Source: Aphelidium insulamus (taxonomy: Eukaryota; Aphelidiomycota; Aphelidea; Aphelidiaceae). From it: a DNA stretch of 64,000 nt. The notes under the pieces were generated by a model. The model was not told where the DNA came from. It did not search any database and saw only the letters and a list, made by a program, of their open reading frames with translations. The translations under genes and the position numbers were made by a program. Positions 42,594 through 56,141 of the stretch are shown one piece after another. Location of the stretch: NCBI GenBank assembly GCA_036784855.1, contig JAZDSV010000012.1, positions 186,001 to 250,000 on the forward strand, in the 5' to 3' direction. Numbering within the stretch: the first letter of the stretch is position 1; the number at the start of each line of letters is the position of its first letter.

Positions 42594-44147
42594 ATGATGG
42601 AATCAATTCCACTGGAACTGCAAAAGCTCATCATTGAATATGCTGCGGCCGTCACTCGTCGAGACGCGGACAACGGAATTGCGCGTGAAACACTGAAGGC
42701 ATGCGCGCTTACATGCCGGCGTTGGCATGACATTGTCTCGCCCACGCTCATGCGCCGCCCGCGCGTCCACAGTGAGCAGGGTGCCATCGCGCTGCTGTGC
42801 ATGCCGGCCGCGCGGCTGCTGCAGGTGCGTGAACTCCACTTTTATCGGCAGATCAGCTCGGTGCTGGCGTGTTCGGTACTGGCGCGTTGTCGCAACGTGG
42901 AAACACTGACACTCACGTGGTACATTGCACCGGATGATGTGGCGAATGTTAAACGCGTGGCCGGGGCACTGACGCGGCTGCGCACGTTGAATCTCCACCG
43001 ATGCTACTTCATCTGCCACCCCATGGACATGCTCGGCGCGTTCATGGGCGTGTCGCGGCAACTAGAGTGCATCTCCATCGACGGGAGTGATGTAAACTTT
43101 CAGTTCCTTGCAGATGGTCCCGCCGAGGATACCGCACAGGCCATCATGTCTCCCGTGAAGCTTGGCGGCTCCGAGAGCTGCTGCCAGGACCGCGTGTCGC
43201 ATAGTATGGTCAGCGGCGCGGCCACTGCGGCTCGCACACTGCGCCTCACGGAAACCACTAGCATGCCCGACTCGATGCTGTCCATGCTGGTGGCGATGCT
43301 GTGCCCGCAGCACCTCACCTCACTGGACTTGTCGCAGTGTCGCTCGCTGACCGACTGGAGCGTGTCAGAGGCGCTGGCTCAGCTGCCGCAACTGACTTGC
43401 GTCGACCTGACCGGCACGCTGGTTACAGACCTGTCATTGTTCACACTGGCGGCTTCCTGCATGCGCCTGGAGCGTCTGGTCATTGGCACAAAGAGCCGGC
43501 CACATCGCGTGGCAGAGAGCTCTGTTGCCGGAGTAATCTCCACTGCCGCTGGTATCACCGACACCGCAGTCAGCTTGCTACTGCGCAGCTGCCGCCAACT
43601 GACCCACCTGGCATTGCATGGTTGTACCGCGCTAACAGACGAGGCGCTGTTGCCGTTGCTGGAGACGGACATGACCTTTGGCTATGCGCGTAGTGCATTG
43701 CGCTCGCTAGACATTGGCATGACACGCGTGACAGGGCACCTGTTCAGCAGTGCATTGGAAGCCACCACCCCGGCATCCACACTGCACACCGGTGCCTCAC
43801 ACCCGCTGTCAGCAACGCTGCGCCATCTGGACGTGTCCGAGTGTTCCCAGCTGGGTCTTGCGGTGGATCGCGGCGGCAAGCGCAGTGTTCTCGGCCCGCT
43901 CGAGGTGTTTGTGGCGCAGTGTGATCACCTGGCCACGCTATGCTGTGACGGCGTGCCCAATGTGCGCACGCGATATCTGTATGGCTTCAGGCGCGACCCA
44001 CTTCTGTCAGCCATTAGCGACAGTGGCGGCGGCGGCGGCAGTTCTCTCGGTCCCACCGCGTCCATGGGTGACTTGTGCATGCTGGGCAGCAAGGAGCTAG
44101 AGCGCGTCAAACGCCACATGCATGCCATCCTTAGCGGGCGCCGATAA
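42594..44147 (+). CDS. F-box / leucine-rich-repeat protein (AMN1/FBXL-like)
   Basis: Single exon, about 517 residues from ATG 42594. An N-terminal F-box (IPLELQKLIIEYAA...LKACALTCRRWHDIVSPTLMRRP, residues ~4-52) is followed by at least nine LRRs of the cysteine-containing type (LTSLDLSQCRSLTDWSV; LTHLALHGCTALTDEALL; LRHLDVSECSQLGL). Such proteins bind Skp1 through the F-box and present substrates to an SCF ubiquitin ligase. Gly/Ser-rich sequence (SGGGGGSS) near the end is low complexity. It is not linked to its neighbours in function. Confidence 0.88.
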   Translation: MMESIPLELQKLIIEYAAAVTRRDADNGIARETLKACALTCRRWHDIVSPTLMRRPRVHSEQGAIALLCMPAARLLQVRELHFYRQISSVLACSVLARCRNVETLTLTWYIAPDDVANVKRVAGALTRLRTLNLHRCYFICHPMDMLGAFMGVSRQLECISIDGSDVNFQFLADGPAEDTAQAIMSPVKLGGSESCCQDRVSHSMVSGAATAARTLRLTETTSMPDSMLSMLVAMLCPQHLTSLDLSQCRSLTDWSVSEALAQLPQLTCVDLTGTLVTDLSLFTLAASCMRLERLVIGTKSRPHRVAESSVAGVISTAAGITDTAVSLLLRSCRQLTHLALHGCTALTDEALLPLLETDMTFGYARSALRSLDIGMTRVTGHLFSSALEATTPASTLHTGASHPLSATLRHLDVSECSQLGLAVDRGGKRSVLGPLEVFVAQCDHLATLCCDGVPNVRTRYLYGFRRDPLLSAISDSGGGGGSSLGPTASMGDLCMLGSKELERVKRHMHAILSGRR

Positions 44148-44634
44148 CAGGTGCTAGGGTACGCTAAATAGATAGAGCCTAGATGAAGCAGTACTGATGT
44201 TAAGGCGCGGTCTCAGCGAAAGGTGTCTTCAAAGTTCTTCAGAAGTCTAACATATATATTTAAGAGACATCATCGACCGCGCCATGTGAATATGAACGTG
44301 AATATGAATGAATGCCCCTGGCGTTCACATTCATGCAGATAAAATAGTAATGTAAGGCGCGCGTTGGGGTCCACAGCTGATGGGCACAGCCAACGACATG
44401 TATGGAAGCGGCGGCATCAGAGCGTTATTGGCAACACATTGACTCTGCATGCAGTTGACATCTGCGCGCAGAGCTTCGATAGTGCCGTGTACAAATATGC
44501 GTCTGCCATGGAAGAGCCGTGCACAATCCATGGCAGACAGATATTTTCGTCACATTGGAAAATTGATATAACCTTGACCCTAGCTGATCACTGTACCAGA
44601 GCAGCAAGGTGACAAGTCAAAAACAAATCTATTA
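44148..44634. other. Spacer between convergent genes
   Basis: About 490 bp. Nothing supported beyond two inverted copies of GCCATGGAAGAGC/GCCATGGATTG-like words near 44,500-44,540. No gene or repeat family seen. Confidence 0.5.
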
Positions 44635-45428
44635 CTATTCCTCCACCGTGAGTCGGGTCCTGGAGAGGCTCTTTCGCCCCTCAAAGACCATTCGAGCGCA
44701 CTCTTGCAAATGATTTCCAATTGAATGCGAATAGCTGAAATCCAGTGGTGTCCATCCACGCTTATTGGGCACCGCGAAGCGGCATCCTTGTGACACGAGC
44801 AGTGCAATTGTCTACAATATTATTATTTTAGCTTCAGATCATAAAGCTTGAATGGGCGTACATCATAGTGGCCCCATGCCGAGGCGTGATGCAGTGCATT
44901 GCACCCACTGTTGTCGCAGTGGTTAATGTCAGCTCCACGCTCCAATAGCGACTAATAGTTCAGTTACAGAGGTCTAAGTTATATGCACTCGTGCTTAATT
45001 ACCTGCACTAAATCCGAATAGCCACGTTGCGCCGCAAGAAGTAGAACGGTTTCACCGCGATTGTTGGCTAAATGCGCGACTGAAGGCACGGCATTCAAGT
45101 ACAGCGTGAAAGCCTGCATCGTTAGTGATGCCCATGAGTGGCTTATTTGTAGTATTACCTCAACGTTGTGGTACTCCACTGCAATCATTAGCGCAGTATT
45201 GCCGGCTATGTCCCGGCTGATGTGCTCCTGATCGTCGTGACCACATTGCATTAGATACGCAACCAGGTCGTTGTAGCCGTAGCGAATGGCGTAGAACAAG
45301 ACATTCCACCCCGTGCCAGTGTTCACAGTGTACCGCAGCGGTATCCGTCCATCGCGCACCATTCTCTTGGCGGTAATGACATGGCCAGCATCAAGTGCGC
45401 GCTCCAGCTTGTAGTGATCTGTAGTCAT
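44635..45428 (-). CDS. Ankyrin-repeat protein
   Basis: Spliced minus-strand gene, ATG 45428 (MTTDHYKLERALDAGHVITA) to TAG 44635. Repeats: WNVLFYAIRYGYNDLVAYLM, NTALMIAVEYHNVE, ETVLLLAAQRGYSDLVQ, CNALHHASAWGHYDTIALLV and GWTPLDFSYSHSIGNHL, so five to six ankyrin units. The C-terminus is a short basic tail (RKSLSRTRLTVEE). Introns are 40-60 bp. Ankyrin units mediate protein binding; no other domain indicates a specific role. The gene is divergent from the hydrolase-kinase gene over about 440 bp. Confidence 0.8.
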
Positions 45429-45867
45429 GGAGATTGTGCGGTGCAGGTTGCGATTGCAGTGCGATTGCAGTGCGAGCCGCACACGACACGTGTCTCCCTC
45501 GCGCAGCGCCCCCGGCCTGTGATTGGCCGGCTGGGCGTTAAGGGGCAGCCAATAGCTGTTGCCCATTTCGGCTCCCACTTTCGCCACGCTTGCGACACAG
45601 TTTGGACCATTCCACGTGCCATTCGGCCACCTAGCCGTCCTGAATTGGCAACTAGTATAGATGGGCAGTGCTGCATCAGCTCCTACTCCCAGTCCACCAC
45701 CCGACCAGTCTACCCTCCAACCCTCCAAGGAACCGTCAAATGAATACTTTTACGCGCAGAGCTCTGACCGAGGTGGTTTGCGTGCGCGGTGTTTCAAATA
45801 TCTGAACTGACGTCTGAATGGTGTAGTGGTGCTCACTGGGTGCGCATTCACGCGCACTGACCCAGAG

Positions 45868-49408
<3,541 letters not shown>

Positions 49409-49510
49409 AAGAGGATTATACTTATGACCTTGACCTTGACCTTATTTTCTTACAACGAGGTGAAACTGCATTGCTTCTCTTCTCATACATAACTTCCATC
49501 TGCCGACATC

Positions 49511-50325
49511 ATGCGCAGCTTCGTCGTTGCCACCGCTCTTGCCGCCATTGTCGCATGCAGCTCTGCTGCCAAGGTCACACACAAGGTGGTGGGCATGCAA
49601 TGTCAAAATTTGTGTCTCAAGTTCCGCAGGTGTTCTTCGACATCAAGCACGGTGACGAGTACTTGGGCCGCATCGAACTTGGTTTGTTCGGTGATGTGGT
49701 CCCCAGGACTGCAGAGAACTTTTTTCAGCTGGCCCAAAAGACCAAACCTGAAGGGTATAAGAACAGTATTTTCCACCGCGTCATCCCGCAATTCATGATC
49801 CAAGGTACGTTGCTCCTGTATCACATCTGTTTGACCACTTTATGTATAGGCGGTGATTTTAGCAAGAAACAGGATGGTACTGGAGGTCATTCCATCTATG
49901 GTGCGAGATTTAAAGATGAAAACTTTAAACTCAAGCACTCCGAGCCTGGTAAGCATGACATTCTTCCTATATATCATAGGATGATTTGTGAACTGATCTA
50001 ATGATGACTTTTGTTCCAACCTGATGATAAATAACATATATTGTATATTGTGCCTCGCATAATTATGTTACATGGTGCAGGTCTGCTATCAATGGCGAAC
50101 GCTGGTCCAGACACGAATGGATCGCAGTTTTTCATTACCACAGTCCTGACTCCGTGGCTTGACGGCAAGCATGTTGTTTTCGGCAAAGTTCTGAACGGAA
50201 TGGACGTGGTGGCCAAAATTGAGAACGTCGAAAAAAAAGGAAGTTCGCCTCTTGTAGCAGTCACAATTTCCGACAGCACAGCTATCAAGCTTGACGACAA
50301 CGACAAGGCAGCTCCGGCTGCATAA
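49511..50325 (+). CDS. Secretory-pathway cyclophilin (peptidyl-prolyl isomerase B-like)
   Basis: ATG 49511 gives a signal peptide ([20 protein letters not shown]). After an intron (GTGGTGGGC...CCGCAG) the cyclophilin fold follows: [36 protein letters not shown] with catalytic Arg and Phe, [20 protein letters not shown], and [14 protein letters not shown] with the cyclosporin-binding Trp. The C-terminal [10 protein letters not shown] is not a KDEL signal. It catalyses cis-trans isomerisation of prolyl bonds of secreted proteins. Three further introns lie within 49,800-50,080. Confidence 0.93.
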
Positions 50326-50967
50326 GCTCGATCGTACTGACCACTGCCTCAATAAAGGCGCATGTAACCAACACCCTATATATGCAGAAAATTGCTCACT
50401 GATTGGAGTCAGTACAGTATTGGAGCACTCCAGTACTTCTGCAAATGTGCGAAGTTGGTCCTGTCAGTAACCACATTGCATTGAGGCTGATAAGACCATT
50501 GGAGCTTACCCTAATCATGTCACTACTTTCGACAAAGCGTGCCATCATATTCACAGAAGCAGACTACTGCAGCAATCATAATTCAATAGTTATGTGGGCA
50601 CAATTGTAAACCAACGCCCACTAGATGGGAGCGCAAGTCAACTCTAACCGTGCCTGCTATGATCTATGGCGCAGATACGACACGACAATCACGGAAACGG
50701 ATGACGTGTAACTGGGTATGAAAGCGCCAATCTACTGATGAAGAGCAGGAGACGCGCGAGTACCGTATTTATATCAAAAATATTAACCTTAACCCGACCT
50801 AGGGTTACGGTTAGTCAATCATCAGCCGCGTCATATCGCCGGTGGCGTATCGATCGCGTGCGCACAGTGGATTTCGGGTCGCCTGCGCAATCAGCTCCAC
50901 ACGTTCATCGCTGCATTCACACTACCTGCAGTATATTTACCACTTGCGCTCTCACATAGCATCACAC
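50326..50967. other. Spacer before the glycogenin gene
   Basis: About 640 bp with no supported gene. CCTTAACCCGACCTAGGGTTA near 50,787 is a short imperfect palindrome. Nothing else stands out. Confidence 0.5.
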
Positions 50968-52324
50968 ATGCACGTTTTGGAAGCGTTTGTTACTCTGGTC
51001 ACAAGGTGGGTAGTGATGTGTGTTGCGTGTTTTTCGGAGGTGTCGCAGCATCTGGCTCCACTGATCATTTGCAGCGACGAGTACGGCCTCGGCGCCATCG
51101 TGCTGGCGCACTCTATCCGTGATGTTGGCACCACGCGTCACTTGGTCTGCATGATAACCGATGGAGTGTCCGCGTTGATGCGTGGACGCCTTGGAGGTAT
51201 GTCAGTTAGACTTGATCAGGAACCCACGCGACTAATAATGGCTCAGATGTGTTTGACGATGTAATCGTGGTGGACATCATCAACTCAACTTCTGCGCACA
51301 ACCTCCATTTAATAGGCCGACCAGATCTAATTGCCACATTCACCAAACTCAATTTGTGGAATTTGGTCCAGTACTCAAAAGTGGTGTTCATGGACGCGGA
51401 TACGTTGGTGCTGCATAATATCGACGAGCTGTTCTCCCATGATCAACTCTCTGCATGTCCCGATATTGGCTGGCCCGATTGCTTTAATTCTGGAGTCTTT
51501 GTCGCCAAACCATCCAAGGCGACGTTTGACCAGCTGATTACCTTCTCTGCCAGCCAGGGCAGCTTCGATGGCGGCGACCAGGGCATTCTGAACGATTTCT
51601 TCCCCGACTGGAAGCGCCTTCCATTCACATTCAATGTTACACCTTCGGCCACATACAGCTACTCGCCCGCTTATAGAAAGTACAGAGATTCGATGAAGGT
51701 GGTGCACTTTATTGGCTCAGATAAACCGTGGCGCTACGGCAGAGTAAGTTCTTGTAATTGTGTTGCAAAATTAACAACGGCTGATGCTGACTCAGTATTC
51801 CGACGGCGCCTTGGTGGAACGTGGCAGTGGGAACCCGGACGCGATGGACTTGGTGCGTGTGTGGTGGTCCATTCATGACAAGCACATTGGCAAGTCGACA
51901 TTCGCCAGCCATCCACCCAACTCTAGCAGCTTCAATGACATGGTATAATCAAAGGCTTTCTGTACTCAATGTATCTTATCAATGTGTGTAGTCTCGCCAC
52001 TACTCGCAGTACTCGAACCCGCCATATCTACCCTCAGCACCCGTTGCGGGTGGCTCTGGCGCTCAGCCTGAGGAAAGCCCTGCAAACCCTTTCTTTAAAT
52101 CACGTTACGACTGGGACGCCAACGAGCTGGGCATAAATGCCGCCAACGAACGCTCCAAAATAAAGGCGGCCGACGAGGATGAAGACGAGCATGGCTCACG
52201 CAAGCTCCCGTTAAAGAAGGCTGTCGCGCAGCCGAGTAGCGCCGGAGTGAAGCCAGCTGGTCCGGCCCGAGCGCAGCCATCGGCATCCTCCGCAACTAAA
52301 GCTGGCGCCGCTTCACGAAAGTAG
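50968..52324 (+). CDS. Glycogenin-like GT8 glucosyltransferase
   Basis: ATG 50968 (MHVLEAFVTLVTS) is spliced to DEYGLGAIVLAHSIRDVGTT. Signature blocks follow: FDDVIVVDII, FTKLNLWNLVQYSKVVFMDA with DADTLVL (manganese-binding D-x-D), FNSGVFVAKPS, DGGDQGILNDFF, and VVHFIGSDKPWRYGR (the H-x-x-G-x-x-KPW motif). Glycogenin self-glucosylates a tyrosine to prime glycogen; candidate tyrosines lie in SATYSYSPAYRKY. The C-terminal ~120 residues (YDWDANELGIN, then Ala/Lys/Ser-rich) are poorly conserved and may bind glycogen synthase. Five exons, introns of about 35-65 bp. Stop TAG 52324. Confidence 0.9.
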
Positions 52325-52462
52325 CTGGACAGTACGCTGCCGCTCAAATATGGAAATAATACCTGCTAAAATACAACGCGATTTCGTCAAACCGCTGCAA
52401 TAGTGCAACACTACAGAATGTTCACAAGTTTATAACAGCCATCTCAAGATCTCTAGATATCA

Positions 52463-53947
52463 TTATTGGAGGATCTGCAGCCGGAAATGCTTTTGTAGAC
52501 CGTTTGCATTGGTGCCGATGCGCAACTCTTTGCGGGTCTGGTCGTAGCGTCTCTGGCGGTGGGCATAGTTCTGCTCCTTGGTGATTGTAGTCGTCATGTC
52601 GCCGCCGTAGCCAAGCGCATTGTACTGTGCGGCCACTCGTGCAATGAGGACCGACTCTTGTTCCAGCTGCGGGCGGAAATGCTGTTTGTAGTAGCGATTA
52701 AGTGAGCGGTGCCCGATGCGGCTTCCGGTTGGCAGCACCATCTCCAGGCCGGTGTCGTCCATCGCGGGCGTCCCGTGAGCCACAGCTACCCGCCGATCGG
52801 CAACAATGGATACTTGCTCGTCTGCGCTGCCACAATCGCTTCCCACATCTTCCCAGTCGTCATCAACTGGCGCATTGCCGTAGTCGTAGTAGTCATCGTA
52901 CTCTTCTTCCGTATCTTCATCAAACAACAACTTGGTATGCCCCTTGTCCACCTGGGATATCAATGTTAGATCGATTAAATATGTGTACATATGTACGCAC
53001 CATGTGTTTGCGCACGGATTCCAGAGACTGAAATGCACGGCCCTTGCCGTTGCAGTAGAGACACATGTTGTGCGCGGCCACCTTTACACCCAGATATTCA
53101 AGCAGTCCACGCAGATCCATCACGCACTCAATATGCGGAATGAAGAAACTGTGCACCGCGCTCATGTGCGCGACATTATCCTCCAGCGACGCGGACACGT
53201 GCACGCAGAACAGGCAGTCAGAGTCGGGAGAGAGGCGCGGCGCAGTGTCGAATTTCTCTTGTAAAATCCGCTCGATTTCCTCCTCGGTGCGCGCCGACTG
53301 CAACCGCTGCTGCAGCAACTTTACTCGCTGGGAATCTTGTTGTTGCTGCTGTTGCTGTTGTTGCTGTTGCGGTGGGGCATCTTGCTGCAGTGCTAGAGAG
53401 TCGAGATGGGCTGTTGTGGCAGCCAGATCATCATTGTCGGCGGCAAGGACGGCAGGGGCGGCGGCAAGGACGGCAGGGGCGGCGGCAGCACCAGGTTCAC
53501 CGTCGCCACTGGCACACAAACGCTTCAATGCCTCCTCGGCAGCCTTGTGCTTCCGAGACTCGATGTGGCTGCGGTACGCGTTCTCGGACGAGTACGTCTT
53601 GTCGCACGCGGCACAATGGCCACGATACGTGATTTTGGCACGCAAATCCTCGTGCGACCGTGTTTTCTGCACTGCACAGCGATGTTAGTATACTGAGTGG
53701 TTTATGTGCATGTATAATGAGAGAGAGAGAGAGAGCAGAGAGTATATGTAACCGTACAATCGACGCGCGTGCCAAAGTTCTCTGCCGAAATGGGCGGCAG
53801 GTCGGCAATCTTGCGCTTCAGGTTGTAGCGATGCCAGTCGGAGCGGTAGTGCTGGCGCTGGGCGTCCGCGGAATGCAGGGTGGCGTGGCACGCGACGCAT
53901 GTGAACGATGCGGCCGTGGAGCGACGCGTCGCTTCTGGCTGATTCAT
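52463..53947 (-). CDS. ZNF622/Rei1-type C2H2 zinc-finger protein (60S maturation factor)
   Basis: ATG 53947 starts MNQPEATRR. The first C2H2 finger is FTCVACHATLHSADAQRQHY with HRYNLKRKIADLPP, the Rei1/ZNF622 hallmark. A second finger (CAACDKTYSSENAYRSHIES with RKHK) follows after an intron. Later pairs are CLFCVHVSASLEDNVAHMSAVH and CLYCNGKGRAFQSLESVRKH. The C-terminus has RIGHRSLNRYYKQHFRP, also diagnostic. Rei1 removes Arx1/Alb1 from late 60S subunits in the cytoplasm. A run of about 11 glutamines and duplicated APAVLAA units form a variable linker. Length (~420 aa) is usual. Confidence 0.93.
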
Positions 53948-54647
53948 TTGTGGTTTGATTAATCACTGTGGCCTCTGATTAGTCAATGCTGAAATAGAGA
54001 GCGTTGAATATGTATGCCGGAATGCCTGCAACGTGGACCGTAACTAAGTTTTTCCCTTCTACGTAGATGTCAATATAGACAAGATAGCAGAATGAAGAAT
54101 ATAATTGGATTTTTCTGCTTGAGGTCAAATAGTGCATATTATTTTCTCCGCTTATTGACTATTTGTCCAAATATTGAGTATATGTAAATAATCCACAATG
54201 GTGGTTTGACGAGATTTGTACACTTATTGTTCTTAATTAGCATTGCAGGCTATAAATAGGAATAATTCAAATTTGTCCAGACTTGACATTGTATTGATTG
54301 ATTTATTCATTAAATGTATCTAAGTGAATGTCTTTGATGCAATGTGAGACTCACTCATTTGCATCGGGTTGGGCGGGTATAACAGTCCGTGGATCCACTT
54401 ACATTATTGGCATTCTTACCACAAATAGACTCAGTTAGGATACATTTATATGATGGCAAAAACGAGTTGTACATATCTTTACCGCCATTTTTATTGATGG
54501 CAGTACAATATGATGGCATAAAATAATCTCAGCGACTCTTAACTTATTTAACAGTATTTAACCGGAGCTATGCCTAACGCTTCCGTGCAATTCAATGCTG
54601 ATCACCACATGGACATTGACAGTGCACAATCACAATCACTGTAAAAC
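53948..54647. other. AT-rich spacer
   Basis: About 700 bp, richer in A+T than the flanking genes, with two similar TATGATGGCA words (about 54,451 and 54,511). No gene or RNA seen; presumably two promoters back to back. Confidence 0.5.
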
Positions 54648-56088
54648 ATGGACGACCGCGTCGCCGAGCTGGAACGCCGCGTGGCGCAGTTGACGGCTGA
54701 ATTGGCCGCTGTCAAAGCCGCTTCATGCATCCCTAGTGCCGCTGCTAGTGGTGCTACTACTACACCCGATGCTTCAATGGATGCTACAAGTGGTGATGAT
54801 CAGGCGTGCGAGCGATTAAGCGCGGACGATATCGCGAGGCACAGCCGCCAGTTGCTCATGCCCGAGGTGGCGGTCCGCGGCCAGCTGGCCATCAAGAATG
54901 CGTCCGTATTGATAGTGGGCGCGGGCGGACTGGGCTCACCGGCGGCGCTGTATCTGGCCGCGGCCGGCATCGGGCGCCTGGGCATTGTGGACGGCGACGC
55001 GGTGGAGCTGAGCAACCTGCACCGCCAAGTCATACACACCGAGGCGCGCTTGGGCCACCCAAAGGCCGAGTCGGCGCGGCAGTCGGTGCGCGCACTCAAC
55101 TCGCGGTGCCGGTGCCGCGCCTATAACTGCCAGCTGGACAGTCGGAATGTGATGTCGGTGCTGCGCGGGTACGACGTGGTGCTGGACTGCACGGACAACG
55201 CGGCCACGCGCTACCTGGTCAATGACGCGTGTGTGCTGCTCGGCATACCGCTTGTCTCGGGGTCGGCGCTGCGGATGGAGGGCCAGCTGACGGTGTACAA
55301 TCACGGCGGCGACGGTCCGTGTTACCGCTGTCTGTTCCCGGTGCCGCCGCCCGCGCATGCCGTCACAAACTGCGGCGATGGCGGCGTGCTCGGCTGTGTC
55401 CCCGGTGTCATTGGGTGTCTGCAAGCGCTGGAGGCGGTCAAGGTGATTGTGTCGGCGGCTGCAGATACGGCAAGTAACCAGGAGATGGGTACAAGACACA
55501 TGGACGTGCTGTCACGGCGCATGCTCCTATTCAGCGGCATGGAGGGCACATTCCGCACGGTGCGGTTGCGGGGGAGACGCGCCGACTGTGCCGTGTGCGG
55601 CGACAAGCCGACGGTACTGCAGCTGCTGGCAGACTATGCGGCGTTCTGCGGTGTGGCCAGCGCGTGCGACAAGACGGCATCCAAGCAGCTCATCTCGCCC
55701 GCGCAGAGAATCAGCTGCCGCGACTACAGCGGTGCAGTTGTGCAGAACTGTGTGCCGCACGTGCTCGTCGATGTGCGCGACCAGCTGCAGTTCGACATTT
55801 GCTCGCTGCCAAATGCCGTGCACATTCCCCTGGAGCAGCTCGCGGCCAGCGTGGACCGTGTCAAGTCTCTGGCCACCGACTCTTGCCTGCCAGGTTTGTC
55901 CGCGTGTGTTGTTCTATGTTTAGGCAATATTTATTTAACATTCAGTGTACTTTGTATGCCGCCGCGGCAACCGGTCACAGCAGGCGGTACGTATAATGGA
56001 GCAGGCTGGCGTCACCGGCACCAAGGACATTATCGGCGGCCTGACTGCGTGGGCGCGCCAAGTCGACACCCAGTTCCCCATCTACTAG
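54648..56088 (+). CDS. MOCS3: MOCS3/Uba4: E1-like adenylyltransferase plus rhodanese domain
   Basis: ATG 54648 begins a coiled-coil start (DDRVAELERRVAQLTAELAA). The ThiF/MoeB E1 domain follows: RHSRQLLMPEVAVRGQ, VLIVGAGGLGSPAALYL (ATP loop), DGDAVELSNLHRQV, LDCTDNAATRYLVND, zinc pairs CYRC and CAVC, and CGDGGVLGCVPGVIG. The rhodanese domain (PHVLVDVRDQLQFDICSLP) is completed by a last exon with VCRRGNRSQQAVRIM holding the active-site Cys. It adenylates and thiocarboxylates Urm1 and MOCS2A for tRNA thiolation and molybdopterin synthesis. One intron (~55892-55946) precedes the last exon, ending TAG 56088. Confidence 0.94.
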
Positions 56089-56141
56089 ACTGTCCCAACA
56101 CAGATATAGCTCGGCATTAAAGAGAGTTTATAAATTACGCT

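Noticed and set aside
53065-53688. Plus-strand frame with a poly-cysteine run
   Set aside because: It is the antisense of the poly-glutamine tract of the ZNF622 gene.
54936-55499. Minus-strand 187-codon frame
   Set aside because: GC-rich shadow of the MOCS3 gene with no domain of its own.
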